Assembly (NCBI GenBank): GCA_001314705.1
Contig: LJSU01000019.1
Location: 124,001 to 188,000, forward strand
Direction: 5' to 3'
Source of the DNA: Rhodobacteraceae bacterium HLUCCO07
GTDB lineage: Bacteria > Pseudomonadota > Alphaproteobacteria > Rhodobacterales > Rhodobacteraceae
Length of the DNA stretch: 64,000 bases
Part shown: one piece after another, positions 36,835 to 48,225 of the stretch
How positions within the stretch are numbered: the first letter of the stretch is position 1
Layout: each line of letters starts with the position of its first letter
The notes under the pieces: model-generated
Databases searched by the model: none
What the model was told of the DNA's origin: nothing
What the model saw: only the letters and a program-made list of their open reading frames with translations
Translations under genes and position numbers: made by a program

Positions 36835-37871
36835 CAGCCTCCCATCGTCCAGCGCGCATAAACGCCCCAGAACCATTCGAATTTCGCCGCAAAAGCCACG
36901 AACACCACCCAGCCGAGCGACAGCGGCAGGAACACTTTCCAACCGATCCGCATCAACTGGTCATAGCGGTAGCGCGGCGTGATCGCCTTCACCATCGCGA
37001 AGATGAAGAAGAAGAACGCCATCTTGCCCACCATCCACAGCACGCCATCGGGCAGCCCCGGAATGGGCGACAGCCAGCCGCCAAAGAACAAGAGCGACAC
37101 CAGCGCGCACATCAGGAAGATCGCGATATATTCCCCGGCCATGAACAGAAGGAACGGCGTCGAGGAATATTCCACCTGGTAGCCGGCCACGAGTTCCGAC
37201 TCCGCCTCGGGCAAATCGAAGGGCGGGCGGTTGGTCTCGGCCAGCGCACTGATGAAGAACAGGAACACCATCGGGAAATGCGGCAGCCAGTACCAGCCGA
37301 AAAAGCCGTATCCGGTATCCTGCGCCGACACGATATTGCCGAAACTCATCGAGCCGGTCGAGATGATGATCCCGATGATGATGAGGCCAAGGCTGACCTC
37401 GTATGAGATCATCTGCGCCGCCGAGCGCAGGCTGCCGAGGAACGGGTATTTCGAGTTCGACGCCCACCCGCCCATGATCACGCCGTAAACCTCGAGGCTG
37501 GACACGGCAAAGACGAACAGGATCGCCACGTTGATATCCGACAGCACCCAGCCCTCGTTGAACGGGATCACCGCCCAGGCCAGGATCGCCAGCACGAAGC
37601 TCGTCATCGGCGCCAGCAGGAAAACCGGCTTGTCCGCTCCCGCCGGGATCACCACTTCCTTGAGCACGTATTTGAGCGCATCGGCCACCGATTGCAGGAG
37701 GCCGAATGCCCCCACCACGTTCGGCCCCCGACGCATCTGCACCGCGGCCCAGACCTTGCGATCCCCGTAAACGAGGAAAAGAAGCGAGATCATCACGAAC
37801 CCCACGATCGCAAGGCATTGCGCCACGATCAGCACGAAAATCCCAAAAGGGGTGGTAAAGAATTCAGCCAT
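36834..37871 (-). CDS. nuoH: NADH-quinone oxidoreductase subunit H
   Basis: A 345-residue membrane subunit with about eight helices that forms the quinone chamber. Conserved parts are [51 protein letters not shown] and RYRYDQLM. The stop is overlapped by the TM2 gene start. Confidence 0.97.
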   Translation of the reverse strand: MAEFFTTPFGIFVLIVAQCLAIVGFVMISLLFLVYGDRKVWAAVQMRRGPNVVGAFGLLQSVADALKYVLKEVVIPAGADKPVFLLAPMTSFVLAILAWAVIPFNEGWVLSDINVAILFVFAVSSLEVYGVIMGGWASNSKYPFLGSLRSAAQMISYEVSLGLIIIGIIISTGSMSFGNIVSAQDTGYGFFGWYWLPHFPMVFLFFISALAETNRPPFDLPEAESELVAGYQVEYSSTPFLLFMAGEYIAIFLMCALVSLLFFGGWLSPIPGLPDGVLWMVGKMAFFFFIFAMVKAITPRYRYDQLMRIGWKVFLPLSLGWVVFVAFAAKFEWFWGVYARWTMGG

Positions 37872-37878
37872 CAGGTCC

Positions 37879-38295
37879 TCACACCATCGGTATTCCGTTC
37901 TCCGCGCAATTGTCGGCCACGACTTCGGCGTCGATGGTCTTCAATCCCCGGGGCAGCGACGACGAGATGGTATAGATCGCATCCCCCCGCCAGCCGTCAT
38001 TTTCCTTGTCGATATTCGTGCGCACATGGCGCGCGAACCCGTATCCACGAATAAGCGCATATTGCGCCGCCGCGCATTCCGCGTAGAGCTCGACATGCTG
38101 CGGCTCGGCCTCGGGGCCCATCCCCACCATGAATTGCACCAGGTCACCATCCAGAAGCTGAGTCTCGATCCCGCGATAATCCACACCCTCGGGCATGGAG
38201 GTCGATCGCGCCACCTCGTCCGGTCGATCCTGCATGTCGCAACCCATCACCAGCGCGGCCAGCGCGAGGGGCATTATGCGCGCCCCCCCGATCAC
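37879..38295 (-). CDS. Small lipoprotein between nuoG and nuoH
   Basis: A 138-residue predicted lipoprotein with lipobox LVMGC (Cys19 if started at the GTG at 38295). I prefer this GTG because it overlaps the nuoG stop (GTGA) and gives the signal peptide an Arg; the ATG at 38274 leaves only 11 residues before the Cys. The mature part has three more cysteines, in YAECAAAQ and ADNCAEN and near the lipid site, and no known domain. A periplasmic role in complex I assembly is only a guess from location. Confidence 0.65.
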   Translation of the reverse strand: MIGGARIMPLALAALVMGCDMQDRPDEVARSTSMPEGVDYRGIETQLLDGDLVQFMVGMGPEAEPQHVELYAECAAAQYALIRGYGFARHVRTNIDKENDGWRGDAIYTISSSLPRGLKTIDAEVVADNCAENGIPMV

Positions 38296-40286
38296 TCCGC
38301 CGCCATCTTCTCGCTGGCCCGCGCGCGGGCCAGGGCCGAAAGCTCGGCCATCACTTCGCTGGCGCGCGCGATCGGGTTTGTCAGGTAGAAATCGGCAATC
38401 GCGTTGCGGAACGGCACCGACCCCTTGCCGAGCTTGCCCGGCGCCAGCGGCTGCCAGTCGTTCTCGGACACCTCGTCGACCAGCCCCAGATGCGGCACCG
38501 CGTCCACCAGCGCACGGCGCAGCTGCGCCAGGCTGTCCCAAGGCAACGTGCGGTCCATCTCGCCAGACAGCGCGCGCAGAATGGCCCAGTTCTCCTTGGC
38601 CTCGCCCGGTGCGAACCCGGCACGCAATGCCAGTTGCGGGCGACCTTCGGTGTTCACGAACAACCCCTGTTCCTCGGTATAAGCCGCGCCCGGAAGGATC
38701 ACATCGGCGCGATGCGCGCCCCGGTCGCCATGGCTGCCCTGATAGATCACGAAGGGGCCGGGCTCAATGTCGATCTCGTCCGCGCCGAGGTTGAAGATCA
38801 CGTCGGCCCCTTCGACCGCCGCGGCCATGCCGCCCTCGGTCACGGCGCCCACGTCCATCGCCCCGACGCGTGCGGCTGCCGTGTGCAGCACCAGCATCCG
38901 CCCCGAAAGCGCCATCGCGGCGGAAAGCACCGCCTCGCCATCGGCTTCGCGCAGCGCGCCCTGCCCGACGATCACGATCGCATCTTCCGGCGCCGACAGC
39001 CCCGCCAGCGCATCGCGGTCCGTGCCGGCATGGGCATAGTCATAGGTCAGAACCGCCGCCTCGCCCACCAGCGTCACGTTCGCCCCGCGCAGCCACGCCT
39101 TGCGGATCCGCGCATTGAGAACCGGCGCCTCGTCGCGCGGGTTGGTCCCGATGAGGACGATGTCACGCGCGTCGTCGATCTCCTCGACCGCGACATTGCC
39201 CACATAGGCGCTGCGATTGCCCGCAGGAAGGCGCGCACCGTCCACGCGGCACTCAACCGCGCCGCCCAGCCCCTCGACCAGGGATTTCAGCGAATAGGCC
39301 GCCTCGACCGGCACCAGGTCGCCAACGAGACCCGCAACCTTGCCGGCCCCGCGCATCGCCTCGGCGGCCGCACCCAATGCCTCGGCCCAGGTCGCGGGAC
39401 GCAGCCTGCCACCCTCGCGCAGGTATGGCTTATCCAGCCTCTGGCGGCGCAACCCGTCCCATACGAATCGCGTCTTGTCGGAAATCCATTCCTCGTTCGT
39501 GCCGTCATGGTTGCGCGGCAGGAAGCGCATGACCTCGCGCCCCTTGGTGTCCACCCGGACCGAGGATCCCAGCGCATCCATCACGTCGATCGACTCGGTC
39601 TTGGTCAATTCCCAAGGCCGCGCCGTGAACGCATAGGGCCGCGACACGAGCGCACCCACCGGGCACAGGTCGATGATATTGCCCTGCAGGTTCGACTCGA
39701 GCGTCTCACCCAGGTAGGTGGTGATCTCGGCATCCTCGCCGCGCCCGGTCTGGCCCATCTGCATGACCCCCGCCACCTCGCTGGTGAAGCGCACGCAGCG
39801 CGTGCAGGAGATGCAGCGCGTCATGTGGGTCTCGACCAGTGGGCCGAGATCGAGGTCATCCACGGCGCGCTTGGGTTCGCGGTAACGGCTGAAATCGACG
39901 CCATAGGCCATCGCCTGGTCCTGAAGATCACATTCGCCGCCCTGGTCGCAGATCGGGCAATCCAGCGGATGGTTGATCAGCAGGAATTCCATCACCCCCT
40001 CGCGGGCCTTCTTGACCATGGGCGAGTTGGTCTTGACCTGCGGCGGCTCGCCGTCGGGAAAGGGGCGCATGTCCTTGACCTGCATCGCGCAGGACGCGGC
40101 GGGCTTGGGCGGTCCGGGCTGCACCTCGACAAGGCACATCCGGCAGTTGCCCGCGATCGACAACCGCTCGTGATAGCAGAACCGCGGGATCTCGACCCCG
40201 GCCTCCTCGCAGGCCTGGATCAGGGTCAATGCGGGATCGACCTCGATCTCCTTGCCGTCGATGATGATCTTTCTCAGGTCGCTCAT
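38292..40286 (-). CDS. nuoG: NADH-quinone oxidoreductase subunit G
   Basis: A 664-residue peripheral-arm subunit. Fe-S motifs in order: [2Fe-2S] in [15 protein letters not shown], a His-coordinated [4Fe-4S] in [16 protein letters not shown] and a second [4Fe-4S] in [10 protein letters not shown], followed by CPVGAL. The remainder is the molybdopterin-oxidoreductase-like domain without cofactor. The length is that of the shorter alphaproteobacterial form. Confidence 0.97.
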   Translation of the reverse strand: MSDLRKIIIDGKEIEVDPALTLIQACEEAGVEIPRFCYHERLSIAGNCRMCLVEVQPGPPKPAASCAMQVKDMRPFPDGEPPQVKTNSPMVKKAREGVMEFLLINHPLDCPICDQGGECDLQDQAMAYGVDFSRYREPKRAVDDLDLGPLVETHMTRCISCTRCVRFTSEVAGVMQMGQTGRGEDAEITTYLGETLESNLQGNIIDLCPVGALVSRPYAFTARPWELTKTESIDVMDALGSSVRVDTKGREVMRFLPRNHDGTNEEWISDKTRFVWDGLRRQRLDKPYLREGGRLRPATWAEALGAAAEAMRGAGKVAGLVGDLVPVEAAYSLKSLVEGLGGAVECRVDGARLPAGNRSAYVGNVAVEEIDDARDIVLIGTNPRDEAPVLNARIRKAWLRGANVTLVGEAAVLTYDYAHAGTDRDALAGLSAPEDAIVIVGQGALREADGEAVLSAAMALSGRMLVLHTAAARVGAMDVGAVTEGGMAAAVEGADVIFNLGADEIDIEPGPFVIYQGSHGDRGAHRADVILPGAAYTEEQGLFVNTEGRPQLALRAGFAPGEAKENWAILRALSGEMDRTLPWDSLAQLRRALVDAVPHLGLVDEVSENDWQPLAPGKLGKGSVPFRNAIADFYLTNPIARASEVMAELSALARARASEKMAAE

Positions 40287-40293
40287 GCTTCCC

Positions 40294-40707
40294 TCACTTC
40301 GCTTTCAACAGGGTGCCGATGACGCTGTTCCGGGCAATCTCGGCATGGCCGAGGCTGCACAGATCGTCGGCGTCACCCGGATCCAACCCCTTGGATTTCA
40401 CATAGGCCTCGCCCCTCGCCTCGATCCGCGCCTTCTCGGCGTCGCTCTTGCGGTAAGCGTTGATCTCGTCGTCGCTGTAGCCCAGCGCGTTGGCCTGCTT
40501 CTTGATCGACCACAGGAAGTTGATCCCCTTCAGCCAGCGCGCGTCGATCTCGCCGCATTCCTCGCTGATCCTGAGCGCAATGCCCGCCCACAGCATGTTG
40601 TCGTCGATTTCCGGCACGTCGCGCAGCGGCGCCTTGGCATCGGCCGCCACCTGCACCGCACCCAACATCAGCATCAGCCCCACGAGCCCGACCGTCGCCA
40701 GTCGCAT
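40294..40707 (-). CDS. Small secreted protein, DUF5333-like
   Basis: A 137-residue protein with a signal peptide (cleaved after QVAA) and two cysteines, in SEECGEI and DDLCSLG. I recognise it from memory as the DUF5333 type often found between nuoF and nuoG in Rhodobacteraceae; function unknown. It starts 66 nt inside the end of the preceding lipoprotein reading on the genome map side and ends 7 nt before nuoG. Confidence 0.7.
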   Translation of the reverse strand: MRLATVGLVGLMLMLGAVQVAADAKAPLRDVPEIDDNMLWAGIALRISEECGEIDARWLKGINFLWSIKKQANALGYSDDEINAYRKSDAEKARIEARGEAYVKSKGLDPGDADDLCSLGHAEIARNSVIGTLLKAK

Positions 40708-40772
40708 CACGGCAGTCCGTCCAGCCGTCACGCGATCGCAGTCCGCCCCGGCCCGATGATATGTCGTCGCCC

Positions 40773-41120
40773 TCACCATCCGTCGCAGCGCCCCTGCAAC
40801 GTCAGCGTGTCGTTCTCGACCACCAGCCCCTCATCCTCCGGGCCGACCTCCCATTCCAGGTCCGAGCGACCGTAATTCTCGATGCAATAGCGCGTGGCCT
40901 CATGCGCCCCGGCCAGGCGCGCGCCCTCGAGGCTCTGGCCGGCCCGCGGCACGGTGATGGTGAACGCCTCGCGTTCGTCGCCCGCCTGTTCCGAACGGGG
41001 GCGAAATTCGACCCCGTCGAACGCCACCTGGTTCGCGCGCATCCGGTCGGTCACCCCGCATCCCGCAAGCAGCGCCGCGATCAGGGCAAGCCCGGTGATA
41101 TGGCTCGGTCGCATCCCCAT
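40773..41120 (-). CDS. Small lipoprotein after nuoF
   Basis: A 115-residue predicted lipoprotein with lipobox LLAGC (Cys21). The mature part carries two more cysteines, in RYCIENY and QGRCDGW, and is otherwise unremarkable. Its ATG overlaps the nuoF stop (TGATG). A GTG three bases upstream and an ATG six bases downstream are alternatives. Function unknown. Confidence 0.72.
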   Translation of the reverse strand: MGMRPSHITGLALIAALLAGCGVTDRMRANQVAFDGVEFRPRSEQAGDEREAFTITVPRAGQSLEGARLAGAHEATRYCIENYGRSDLEWEVGPEDEGLVVENDTLTLQGRCDGW

Positions 41121-42418
41121 CACTCCGCCGCCATCGCGCCCATGCGCCCCGATTTCTGCGCCTTGATCCGGTCCTCGATCTCTTCGCGGAAATTGCGGAT
41201 GAGGCCCTGGATCGGCCAGGCCGCCGCGTCACCCAACGCACAGATCGTGTGCCCCTCGACCTGCTTGGACACGTCAAAGAGCATGTCGATCTCCTCGATC
41301 TCGGCCTCGCCCTTCACCAGCCGCTCCATCACCCGCATCATCCAGCCGGTGCCCTCGCGACAGGGCGTGCACTGGCCGCAGCTTTCGTGCTTGTAGAACT
41401 TGGCCAGCCGCCAGATCGCCTTGATCGGATCGACGCTCTTGTCCATCACGATCACCGCCGCCGTGCCCAACCCCGAGCGCAATTCCTTTTGCAGATGGTC
41501 GAAATCCATGATCGCGTCGCGCATGTTCTCGCCGCGCACGCAGGGCACGGACGACCCGCCCGGGATCACCGCCAGGAGGTTGTCCCAACCGCCGCGGATG
41601 CCACCGCAATGGCGGTCGATCAGCTCCTCGAAGGAAATCGACATCGCCTCTTCGACCACGCAGGGGGTGTTCACATGGCCCGAGACCGCGAAAATCTTGG
41701 TGCCCGCGTTGTTGGGCCGGCCAAAACCCGCGAACCACTCCGCGCCCCGACGCAGGATCGTCGGCACGACCGCGATGCTCTCGACATTGTTGACCGTCGT
41801 CGGACAGCCATAGACACCCGCCATGGCCGGAAAGGGCGGCTTCATCCGCGGCATGCCCTTCTTGCCCTCGAGGCTTTCCAGAAGCGCGGTCTCCTCGCCA
41901 CAGATATAGGCCCCGGCGCCGTGATGCAGGTAAAGGTCGAAATCCCATCCCGACCCGGCCGCGTTCGGCCCCAGCAGCCCCGCGTCATAGGACTCGTCGA
42001 TCGCCGCCTGAAGCGCCTCGCGCTCGCGGATGTATTCGCCGCGGATATAGATATAGCAGGTATGCGCGTTCATCGCGAAAGACGCGATCAGACACCCCTC
42101 GATCAGGGTGTGCGGATCGTGGCGCATGATCTCGCGGTCCTTGCAGGTGCCCGGCTCGGATTCGTCGGCATTGACCACCAGGTAGGCGGGCCGCCCGTCG
42201 CTCTCCTTGGGCATGAACGACCATTTTAGCCCGGTCGGAAAGCCCGCACCGCCGCGGCCGCGCAGACCGCTCGCCTTCATCTCCTCGATGATCGCGTCGC
42301 GCCCCCGCGCGATGATCTCGCCCGTGCCGTCCCAATGGCCGCGCGCCTTCGCGCCTGCCAGGCTGCGATCATGCATGCCGTAGAGGTTGGTGAAGATGCG
42401 GTCCTCGTCCTTCAGCAT
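41120..42418 (-). CDS. nuoF: NADH-quinone oxidoreductase subunit F
   Basis: A 432-residue NADH-oxidising subunit. FMN/NADH sites are [13 protein letters not shown] and [19 protein letters not shown]; the N3 [4Fe-4S] cluster is bound by [12 protein letters not shown] and a later Cys in [14 protein letters not shown] chose the ATG giving [14 protein letters not shown]; longer readings lack homology. Confidence 0.97.
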   Translation of the reverse strand: MLKDEDRIFTNLYGMHDRSLAGAKARGHWDGTGEIIARGRDAIIEEMKASGLRGRGGAGFPTGLKWSFMPKESDGRPAYLVVNADESEPGTCKDREIMRHDPHTLIEGCLIASFAMNAHTCYIYIRGEYIREREALQAAIDESYDAGLLGPNAAGSGWDFDLYLHHGAGAYICGEETALLESLEGKKGMPRMKPPFPAMAGVYGCPTTVNNVESIAVVPTILRRGAEWFAGFGRPNNAGTKIFAVSGHVNTPCVVEEAMSISFEELIDRHCGGIRGGWDNLLAVIPGGSSVPCVRGENMRDAIMDFDHLQKELRSGLGTAAVIVMDKSVDPIKAIWRLAKFYKHESCGQCTPCREGTGWMMRVMERLVKGEAEIEEIDMLFDVSKQVEGHTICALGDAAAWPIQGLIRNFREEIEDRIKAQKSGRMGAMAAE

Positions 42419-42422
42419 CGCT

Positions 42423-42647
42423 TTAGCCTTCCATGTCCCGGCGCGCACGCCAGATTTGCCAGATCATGACCAGCGCCCAGACAAAGCCCGCGCCGGCAAT
42501 CATTGTCGGCAGAGCCCGCGCGCGCGGGCCCCAGCCATATTCCGAACCGATGAGTTCCGCCAGGACCCAGAACACCCCGGCCCCCGCGATCAGCAGCGCG
42601 GCCATGCGCTGCTTGCGTGCCAGACGGATGTGAAGGTCGTCGCTCAC
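42423..42647 (-). CDS. Two-helix membrane protein, DUF5337-like
   Basis: A 74-residue protein with two hydrophobic helices (about 14-34 and 47-66) and basic ends ([17 protein letters not shown]). From memory this is the DUF5337 type seen next to nuoF in Rhodobacteraceae; function unknown. It starts 12 nt after the HhH membrane protein gene and ends 4 nt before nuoF. Confidence 0.75.
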   Translation of the reverse strand: MSDDLHIRLARKQRMAALLIAGAGVFWVLAELIGSEYGWGPRARALPTMIAGAGFVWALVMIWQIWRARRDMEG

Positions 42648-42659
42648 TCACCTGCTCCC

Positions 42660-43400
42660 TCAATAAACCTCACCCTTGCCAACGCGCTGAGAGAACTCGG
42701 TCTCGCCGCCCGCCGCCAGGGTCTTCGCCTGTTCCACCCAGTTGTCACGGCTCACGCGCCCCTTGAACCCTTCCAGGTTCTCGTCGACCCAGGCCACCTC
42801 GTCCTCGGTCCAGCCGGCGATCTGGTCGAGATGATAGAACCCCATCTCGTTCAACAGTTTTTCCAGCTTGGGGCCGATTCCCTTGATCTGCTTGAGATCG
42901 TCGGGCTTGCCGTCCCGCGCCGCGCCGAGCACCGCGGGCCGGGTGCCGGTCACTTCCTCGGCTGTATCGGCCACCTTCTCGGCCGCGGCACGGCTTGCCT
43001 CGCCGGCCTTCTCAGACACGTCCCCGGCGGTCGTCCCTGCCGTCTTGGCCGCATCCTTGGCCGCGCCCCCGGCCGTCTGCGCCGCCTTCTCGGTCTTCTC
43101 TGCCACGGTGGCCGCACCCGCTGCCATCGCGGTGGCGCCGGCCGCGCCCGCCTCGGCGGCGCCGCTCGCCACGGTCTGGGCCGATGTCGGCCCCTTCTGT
43201 TCATCGTGGCCGGTCATCGACCAGCCGCAAGCATACTTTCCAAGGAGCAGCGCCACGAACACCGCGACGGAAACCCCGATCAGGAGCGCGGGCAACCATG
43301 TCACCGCCCCGACCGAGACCCAGTAGGCCAACGCACCTGCCACGATGCCGACACCGCAGCTGACCCAGCCGCAGGTTCCCAGTCCTGATTGTGTCGTCAT
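42660..43400 (-). CDS. Membrane-anchored helix-hairpin-helix protein, paralogue of the NuoE tail
   Basis: A 246-residue protein with two N-terminal membrane helices (about 12-60), an Ala/Lys/Glu-rich spacer (about 75-160) and a C-terminal domain (164-246) with the helix-hairpin-helix DDLKQIKGIGPKLEKLL. That domain matches the C-terminal tail of the neighbouring NuoE at 51 of about 79 aligned residues by hand. Helix-hairpin-helix motifs usually bind nucleic acid, but here a protein-docking role near complex I is equally possible. Confidence 0.82.
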   Translation of the reverse strand: MTTQSGLGTCGWVSCGVGIVAGALAYWVSVGAVTWLPALLIGVSVAVFVALLLGKYACGWSMTGHDEQKGPTSAQTVASGAAEAGAAGATAMAAGAATVAEKTEKAAQTAGGAAKDAAKTAGTTAGDVSEKAGEASRAAAEKVADTAEEVTGTRPAVLGAARDGKPDDLKQIKGIGPKLEKLLNEMGFYHLDQIAGWTEDEVAWVDENLEGFKGRVSRDNWVEQAKTLAAGGETEFSQRVGKGEVY

Positions 43401-43469
43401 GATCTTGATCTCCTTATCAGTGGTTCCCGCGCGTCCGTTCCGGCCTTGTCGTTGTCCTTCTCGTCTTCG

Positions 43470-44552
43470 TCACTTTCCCTTCTTTCTGCGCGAGAACTCG
43501 GTCTCGCCGCCCTCGGCCAGAATGCGCGCCTGTTGGATCCAGTCGTCGCGCGTGATGCGACCCTTGAACTTCAATCGCTCATCGACCCAAGCCACCTCGG
43601 GCCCGGTCCATCTGGCGATCTGGTCGAAGTGCCAGATGCCCATCTCGTTGAGCTTTTCCTCGAGCTTGGGTCCGACCCCGCCGATCAGCTTGAGATCATC
43701 CGCCCCGCCACCGCGCGGCTTGGCCAGTGTCTCCGGCGCCTTCTCGGGCATCTCTGTCTCGGCTGCCAGGACCTCTTCCCTGGCCTCCGGGCTCTTGGGC
43801 TTGGCCTTCTTGACTGCGTTCACACCGCCCGCGGCCCGCGCCTTGGCATCCAGCCAGGGCGCGCGCAGCGGCACTTCGCTGCCGTCGATGCGCTTGATCG
43901 TGTCGCCCAGCTCCAGCGCCCGCGCGACGCTGGCATTGTATTGCGGTCGTCCGCTCTCGTACCCGGTCAAGGAGGTGAGACCCGATGCAGGCTCCGAGGC
44001 ATAGCGCCCGTTCTGCGGCCCTGGCACGGGCACCTCGCCCGCGCCCAGTGCGTCGATGATCTCCGACAGGCGCTCGGGCGTCAGGTCCTCGTAGTAATCC
44101 TTGCCGATCTGCGCCATCGGCGCATTCGAACAGGCGCCAAGGCATTCGACCTCTTCCCACGAGAACTTGCCATCCGCCGACACCTCGTGCGGGTTGGCCG
44201 CCACCTTCTGCTGAAGCACCTCGACCAGCGCCTCGGACCCGCACAACATGCAGGGCGTCGTGCCGCAGACCTGGAAATGCGCGACGCTGCCGACCGGCTG
44301 CAACTGGAACATGAAATAGAAGCTCGCCACCTCCAGCGCCCGGATGTAATCCATGCCCAGCATGTCGGCGACATGCTCGATCGCCGGCTTCGACAGCCAT
44401 CCCTCCTGCTCCTGCGCCCGCCACAAGAGCGGGATGACCGCGCTGGCCTGGCGACCCTCGGGATACTTGGTGACCTGCGCCTCGGCCCAGGCCCGGTTCT
44501 CCGGGGTGAAGGCAAAGCTCTCGGGTTGCTCGAAATGAAGGCGGCGCAGCAT
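43470..44552 (-). CDS. nuoE: NADH-quinone oxidoreductase subunit E with C-terminal HhH extension
   Basis: A 360-residue protein, about twice the usual NuoE length. Residues 1-180 are NuoE proper with the [2Fe-2S] ligands in [10 protein letters not shown] and [10 protein letters not shown] Lys/Pro/Glu/Ala-rich linker follows, then a helix-hairpin-helix domain at 282-360 ([17 protein letters not shown]), the same domain as in the next gene. The extension is known in Rhodobacteraceae NuoE; its role is not. The start overlaps the stop of the preceding lipoprotein (TGATG). Confidence 0.95.
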   Translation of the reverse strand: MLRRLHFEQPESFAFTPENRAWAEAQVTKYPEGRQASAVIPLLWRAQEQEGWLSKPAIEHVADMLGMDYIRALEVASFYFMFQLQPVGSVAHFQVCGTTPCMLCGSEALVEVLQQKVAANPHEVSADGKFSWEEVECLGACSNAPMAQIGKDYYEDLTPERLSEIIDALGAGEVPVPGPQNGRYASEPASGLTSLTGYESGRPQYNASVARALELGDTIKRIDGSEVPLRAPWLDAKARAAGGVNAVKKAKPKSPEAREEVLAAETEMPEKAPETLAKPRGGGADDLKLIGGVGPKLEEKLNEMGIWHFDQIARWTGPEVAWVDERLKFKGRITRDDWIQQARILAEGGETEFSRRKKGK

Positions 44553-44836
44553 CAGGCACAAGCTCCTGTCATCAGTTTCACACCCTGATCGTCGGGCAGC
44601 GTCTCTGCCGTCCCCTTGGCAAGGTGATATTGGGTCAAGGCGATCACCTGCTCACGTGTCAGACCGGCCTGCAACTCGACCGGAAGGTAATGTTTCTCCT
44701 CGCGCAGCACGCAGCCGATACTGGCCACCGCGTCGAGGTAATCGTCGCGCATCTCTGGCGACACGTCCTGGGGCGGGATCGCAAGACAGCCGGACAGGAG
44801 CGAAACGCCGAGCATCACGAATGCAAGTTTCTTCAC
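44552..44836 (-). CDS. Small lipoprotein between nuoD and nuoE
   Basis: A 94-residue predicted lipoprotein with lipobox LLSGC (Cys17) after a basic MKK start. The mature part is helical with two cysteines, in SIGCVL and TGACA. It overlaps the nuoD stop by four bases (ATGA) and the nuoE start by one base pair, so it is firmly in the operon. Function unknown. Confidence 0.75.
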   Translation of the reverse strand: MKKLAFVMLGVSLLSGCLAIPPQDVSPEMRDDYLDAVASIGCVLREEKHYLPVELQAGLTREQVIALTQYHLAKGTAETLPDDQGVKLMTGACA

Positions 44837-46056
44837 CTGTCGATCTCCCCGAACACCACGTCCAGCGAGCCGATGATCGCCGCGATATCGGCCAGCTGAT
44901 GGCCGGTCGATATGTGATCCATCGCCTGGAGATGCGGATAGCCCGGCGCGCGGATCTTGGCGCGATAGGGCCGGTTGGTGCCGTCGCTGACCAGGTAGAC
45001 GCCGAACTCGCCCTTTGGCGCCTCGACCGCCGCGTAAACCTCGCCCGCGGGCACCCGGAACCCCTCGGTGTAAAGCTTGAAGTGATGGATGAGCGCCTCC
45101 ATCGACGTCTTCATCTCGCCACGCTTGGGCGGCGTGATCTTGCCACGCGTCAGGATATCGCCCTGCCCGTCCGGTTCACGCAGCTTGGCACAGGCCTGGC
45201 GCATGATGTGGATCGACTGCCGCATCTCCTCGACCCGCATCAGGTAGCGGTCATAGCAATCGCCGTTCTTGCCCACGGGGATCTGGAAATCGAACTCGTC
45301 GTAACATTCATAGGGCTGCGCCCGGCGCAGGTCCCAGGCCAGCCCGACCGAACGCGCCATCACGCCCGACATCGCGTAATCATAGACATCCTGTTCGGTG
45401 ATCACGCCGATATCCACGTTGCGCTGCTTGAAGATCCGGTTCTCGGTCAGCAATTCATTGATATCGTCGATGAACTTGTGGAAACCCTCGGCCCATTCGT
45501 CGATATCGTCGATCAACTCGGGCGGCAGATCCTGATGCACGCCGCCGGGCCGGAAATAGGCCGCGTGCAGCCGCGCGCCACAGGCCCGCTCATAGAACAC
45601 CATCAGCTTCTCGCGCTCTTCGAAGCCCCAGACCGGCGGGGTGAGCGCGCCCACGTCCAGCGCCTGCGTGGTGATGTTGAGGATATGGTTCAGGATGCGC
45701 CCGATCTCGCAGTAAAGCACACGGATCAGGCTGGCCCGGCGCGGCACCTCCACCCCGGTCAGCTTCTCGATCGCCAGGCACCAGGCATGTTCCTGGTTCA
45801 TCGTGCCCACGTAGTCGAGCCGGTCGAAATAGGGCAGGTTCTGCAGATAGGTCCGGCTCTCCATGAGCTTCTCGGTCCCGCGATGCAAAAGCCCGATATG
45901 CGGATCGCAGCGCTCCACCACCTCGCCGTCAAGCTCCAGCACCAGCCGCAACACCCCGTGCGCCGCCGGGTGCTGCGGGCCGAAATTGATGTTGAAATTG
46001 CGGATCTTCTGCTCGCCCGTCAGCGCGTCGTCGAACCCTTTGGAGCCGTCCATCAT
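44833..46056 (-). CDS. nuoD: NADH-quinone oxidoreductase subunit D
   Basis: A 407-residue subunit forming the quinone pocket with NuoB. Landmarks are [17 protein letters not shown], the quinone-site region with HRGTEKLME, and the C-terminal DVVFGEIDR. The start ATGATGG overlaps the stop of the small membrane protein gene. Confidence 0.97.
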   Translation of the reverse strand: MMDGSKGFDDALTGEQKIRNFNINFGPQHPAAHGVLRLVLELDGEVVERCDPHIGLLHRGTEKLMESRTYLQNLPYFDRLDYVGTMNQEHAWCLAIEKLTGVEVPRRASLIRVLYCEIGRILNHILNITTQALDVGALTPPVWGFEEREKLMVFYERACGARLHAAYFRPGGVHQDLPPELIDDIDEWAEGFHKFIDDINELLTENRIFKQRNVDIGVITEQDVYDYAMSGVMARSVGLAWDLRRAQPYECYDEFDFQIPVGKNGDCYDRYLMRVEEMRQSIHIMRQACAKLREPDGQGDILTRGKITPPKRGEMKTSMEALIHHFKLYTEGFRVPAGEVYAAVEAPKGEFGVYLVSDGTNRPYRAKIRAPGYPHLQAMDHISTGHQLADIAAIIGSLDVVFGEIDR

Positions 46057-46259
46057 CCGCGCCCTCCGCCGATCTTGTCCTTGAATGCCATGACCCACAG
46101 CAGGATCAGCGCCCCCAGCGGAATGACCGCCACGAGCGACACCCAGTTCGGAATGCCGAACCGCGGCAGCAACCGCCAGAACGGGATCACCACCAATGCC
46201 GCGAAGACGATGAACCAGATCAGGCCCATACCGCCCATGCCGTTGCCTGCGCCCATCAT
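46053..46259 (-). CDS. Small membrane protein between nuoC and nuoD
   Basis: A 68-residue protein with a Gly/Met-rich start ([12 protein letters not shown]) and two hydrophobic helices (about 13-27 and 37-57). Its ATG overlaps the nuoC stop and its stop overlaps the nuoD start, both as ATGA, which supports real translation. No family recognised. Confidence 0.72.
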   Translation of the reverse strand: MMGAGNGMGGMGLIWFIVFAALVVIPFWRLLPRFGIPNWVSLVAVIPLGALILLWVMAFKDKIGGGRG

Positions 46260-46867
46260 TTCTTGGCCTCCTCGCTCTTCTCGTCGCCCGGAAGGATGTA
46301 TTGCGCACCTTCCCACGGGCTCAGGAAATCGAACTGGCGATATTCCTGCACCAGTTCGACCGGCTCATAGACCACCCGCTTTTGCGCCTCGTCATAGCGC
46401 AGTTCGACATAGCCCGTGGTCGGGAAATCCTTGCGCAGCGGAAAACCGCGGAACCCGTAATCGGTCAGGATGCGACGCAGGTCGGGATGCCCCGAGAACA
46501 GGATGCCGAACATGTCGAACACCTCGCGCTCGAACCAGTTGGCGCTGGGATGAACATCGGTGATCGACGGCACGATCTCGTCCTCGCGAATGCTCAGGCG
46601 CAGCCGGATCCGCTGGTTCTGATGCATGCTCAGGAAATGATAGACCACGTCGAACCGTCGCGCCCGCTCCGGATGGTCCACCGCCGTGATGTCGATCAGC
46701 GTTCCGAACCGGCAGTTGCCGTCGTTGCGCAGGAACTCGACCAGCCCCGCGATGTTGGACGGGGCCACGTCCAGCGTCAGCTCGCCATGGGCGATCGCCC
46801 AGCCCAGCACGCAATCGGGACGCTTCGCCTCGACATGCGCGCCCAATTCTTCCAGTGCTTCACTCAT
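46256..46867 (-). CDS. nuoC: NADH-quinone oxidoreductase subunit C
   Basis: A 203-residue peripheral-arm subunit, separate from NuoD as in alphaproteobacteria. The signature [32 protein letters not shown] is split across residues 108-141. It follows nuoB by 51 nt. Confidence 0.97.
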   Translation of the reverse strand: MSEALEELGAHVEAKRPDCVLGWAIAHGELTLDVAPSNIAGLVEFLRNDGNCRFGTLIDITAVDHPERARRFDVVYHFLSMHQNQRIRLRLSIREDEIVPSITDVHPSANWFEREVFDMFGILFSGHPDLRRILTDYGFRGFPLRKDFPTTGYVELRYDEAQKRVVYEPVELVQEYRQFDFLSPWEGAQYILPGDEKSEEAKK

Positions 46868-46918
46868 CGTTTCTCAATCCTTCCCGCACCCGGCCGGCGC
46901 GGCCTGATGCTGTGCGCC

Positions 46919-47805
<887 letters not shown>

Positions 47806-47868
47806 AGCTTGGCTCCTTTCGGGGCACGGCAAACGCACGTGCCAAAGTGGCTGCAAAACTCAATCCCT

Positions 47869-47897
47869 GATCTACTCCCGCCCCCGGTCAGGGTCAA
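47869..47897 (-). promoter_or_regulatory. Probable nuo operon promoter
   Basis: On the minus strand TTGACC, 17 nt, TAGATC. The -10 lies 64 nt before the nuoA GTG. It would drive all genes from nuoA to at least nuoN. Confidence 0.5.
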
Positions 47898-48135
47898 CCG
47901 ACGCCAGGACATATTCGGGTTTGCGCAGATGTCATCCCCATCCGGTATGCGATTGCACACAAACCCAGCAAAACAAGGGCTTCGCGGCAGCGCAGCATCG
48001 CAAGACGGCCCCAAGCGCGGTCCGCCCCCATAAGATGGGTCTCAAAAACGTGTTTTAAACCCGCGGTGCTGTCCGACTCGGGCCCGCACCAAACCCCGCG
48101 TTAACCCCTTTAACCCGCCGGGGCCCGAACCCGCC

Positions 48136-48209
48136 CCGGCAGCCGGGTGGCAGCCGGGCGGCAGCCGGATGTCACCCCCCGATCTTTCGCCGAAAGGACG
48201 TGGTTAACC
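48136..48209 (+). repeat. GGCAGCCGG intergenic element, copy 3
   Basis: Three tandem units related to GGCAGCCGGG, then GATGTCACCCCCC and, 23 nt later, TTAACC. Two further TTAACC sites lie just to its left. Confidence 0.75.
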
Positions 48210-48225
48210 CGCCGGCGCGCCGCAG

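Larger units (their letters stand above)
47806..48225. other. Gene-free region between nuoA and liuC
   Basis: A 420-bp gap. It holds the nuo promoter (47869-47897), two close TTAACC-type sites near 48101-48115, and copy 3 of the GGCAGCCGG element. Downstream of liuC no clear terminator was found. No coding signal seen. Confidence 0.5.

Noticed and set aside
48101-48115. Complete CtrA site in the nuoA-liuC gap
   Set aside because: The two TTAA halves are 5 nt apart instead of the 7 nt of the usual TTAA-N7-TTAA, so only half-sites can be claimed.
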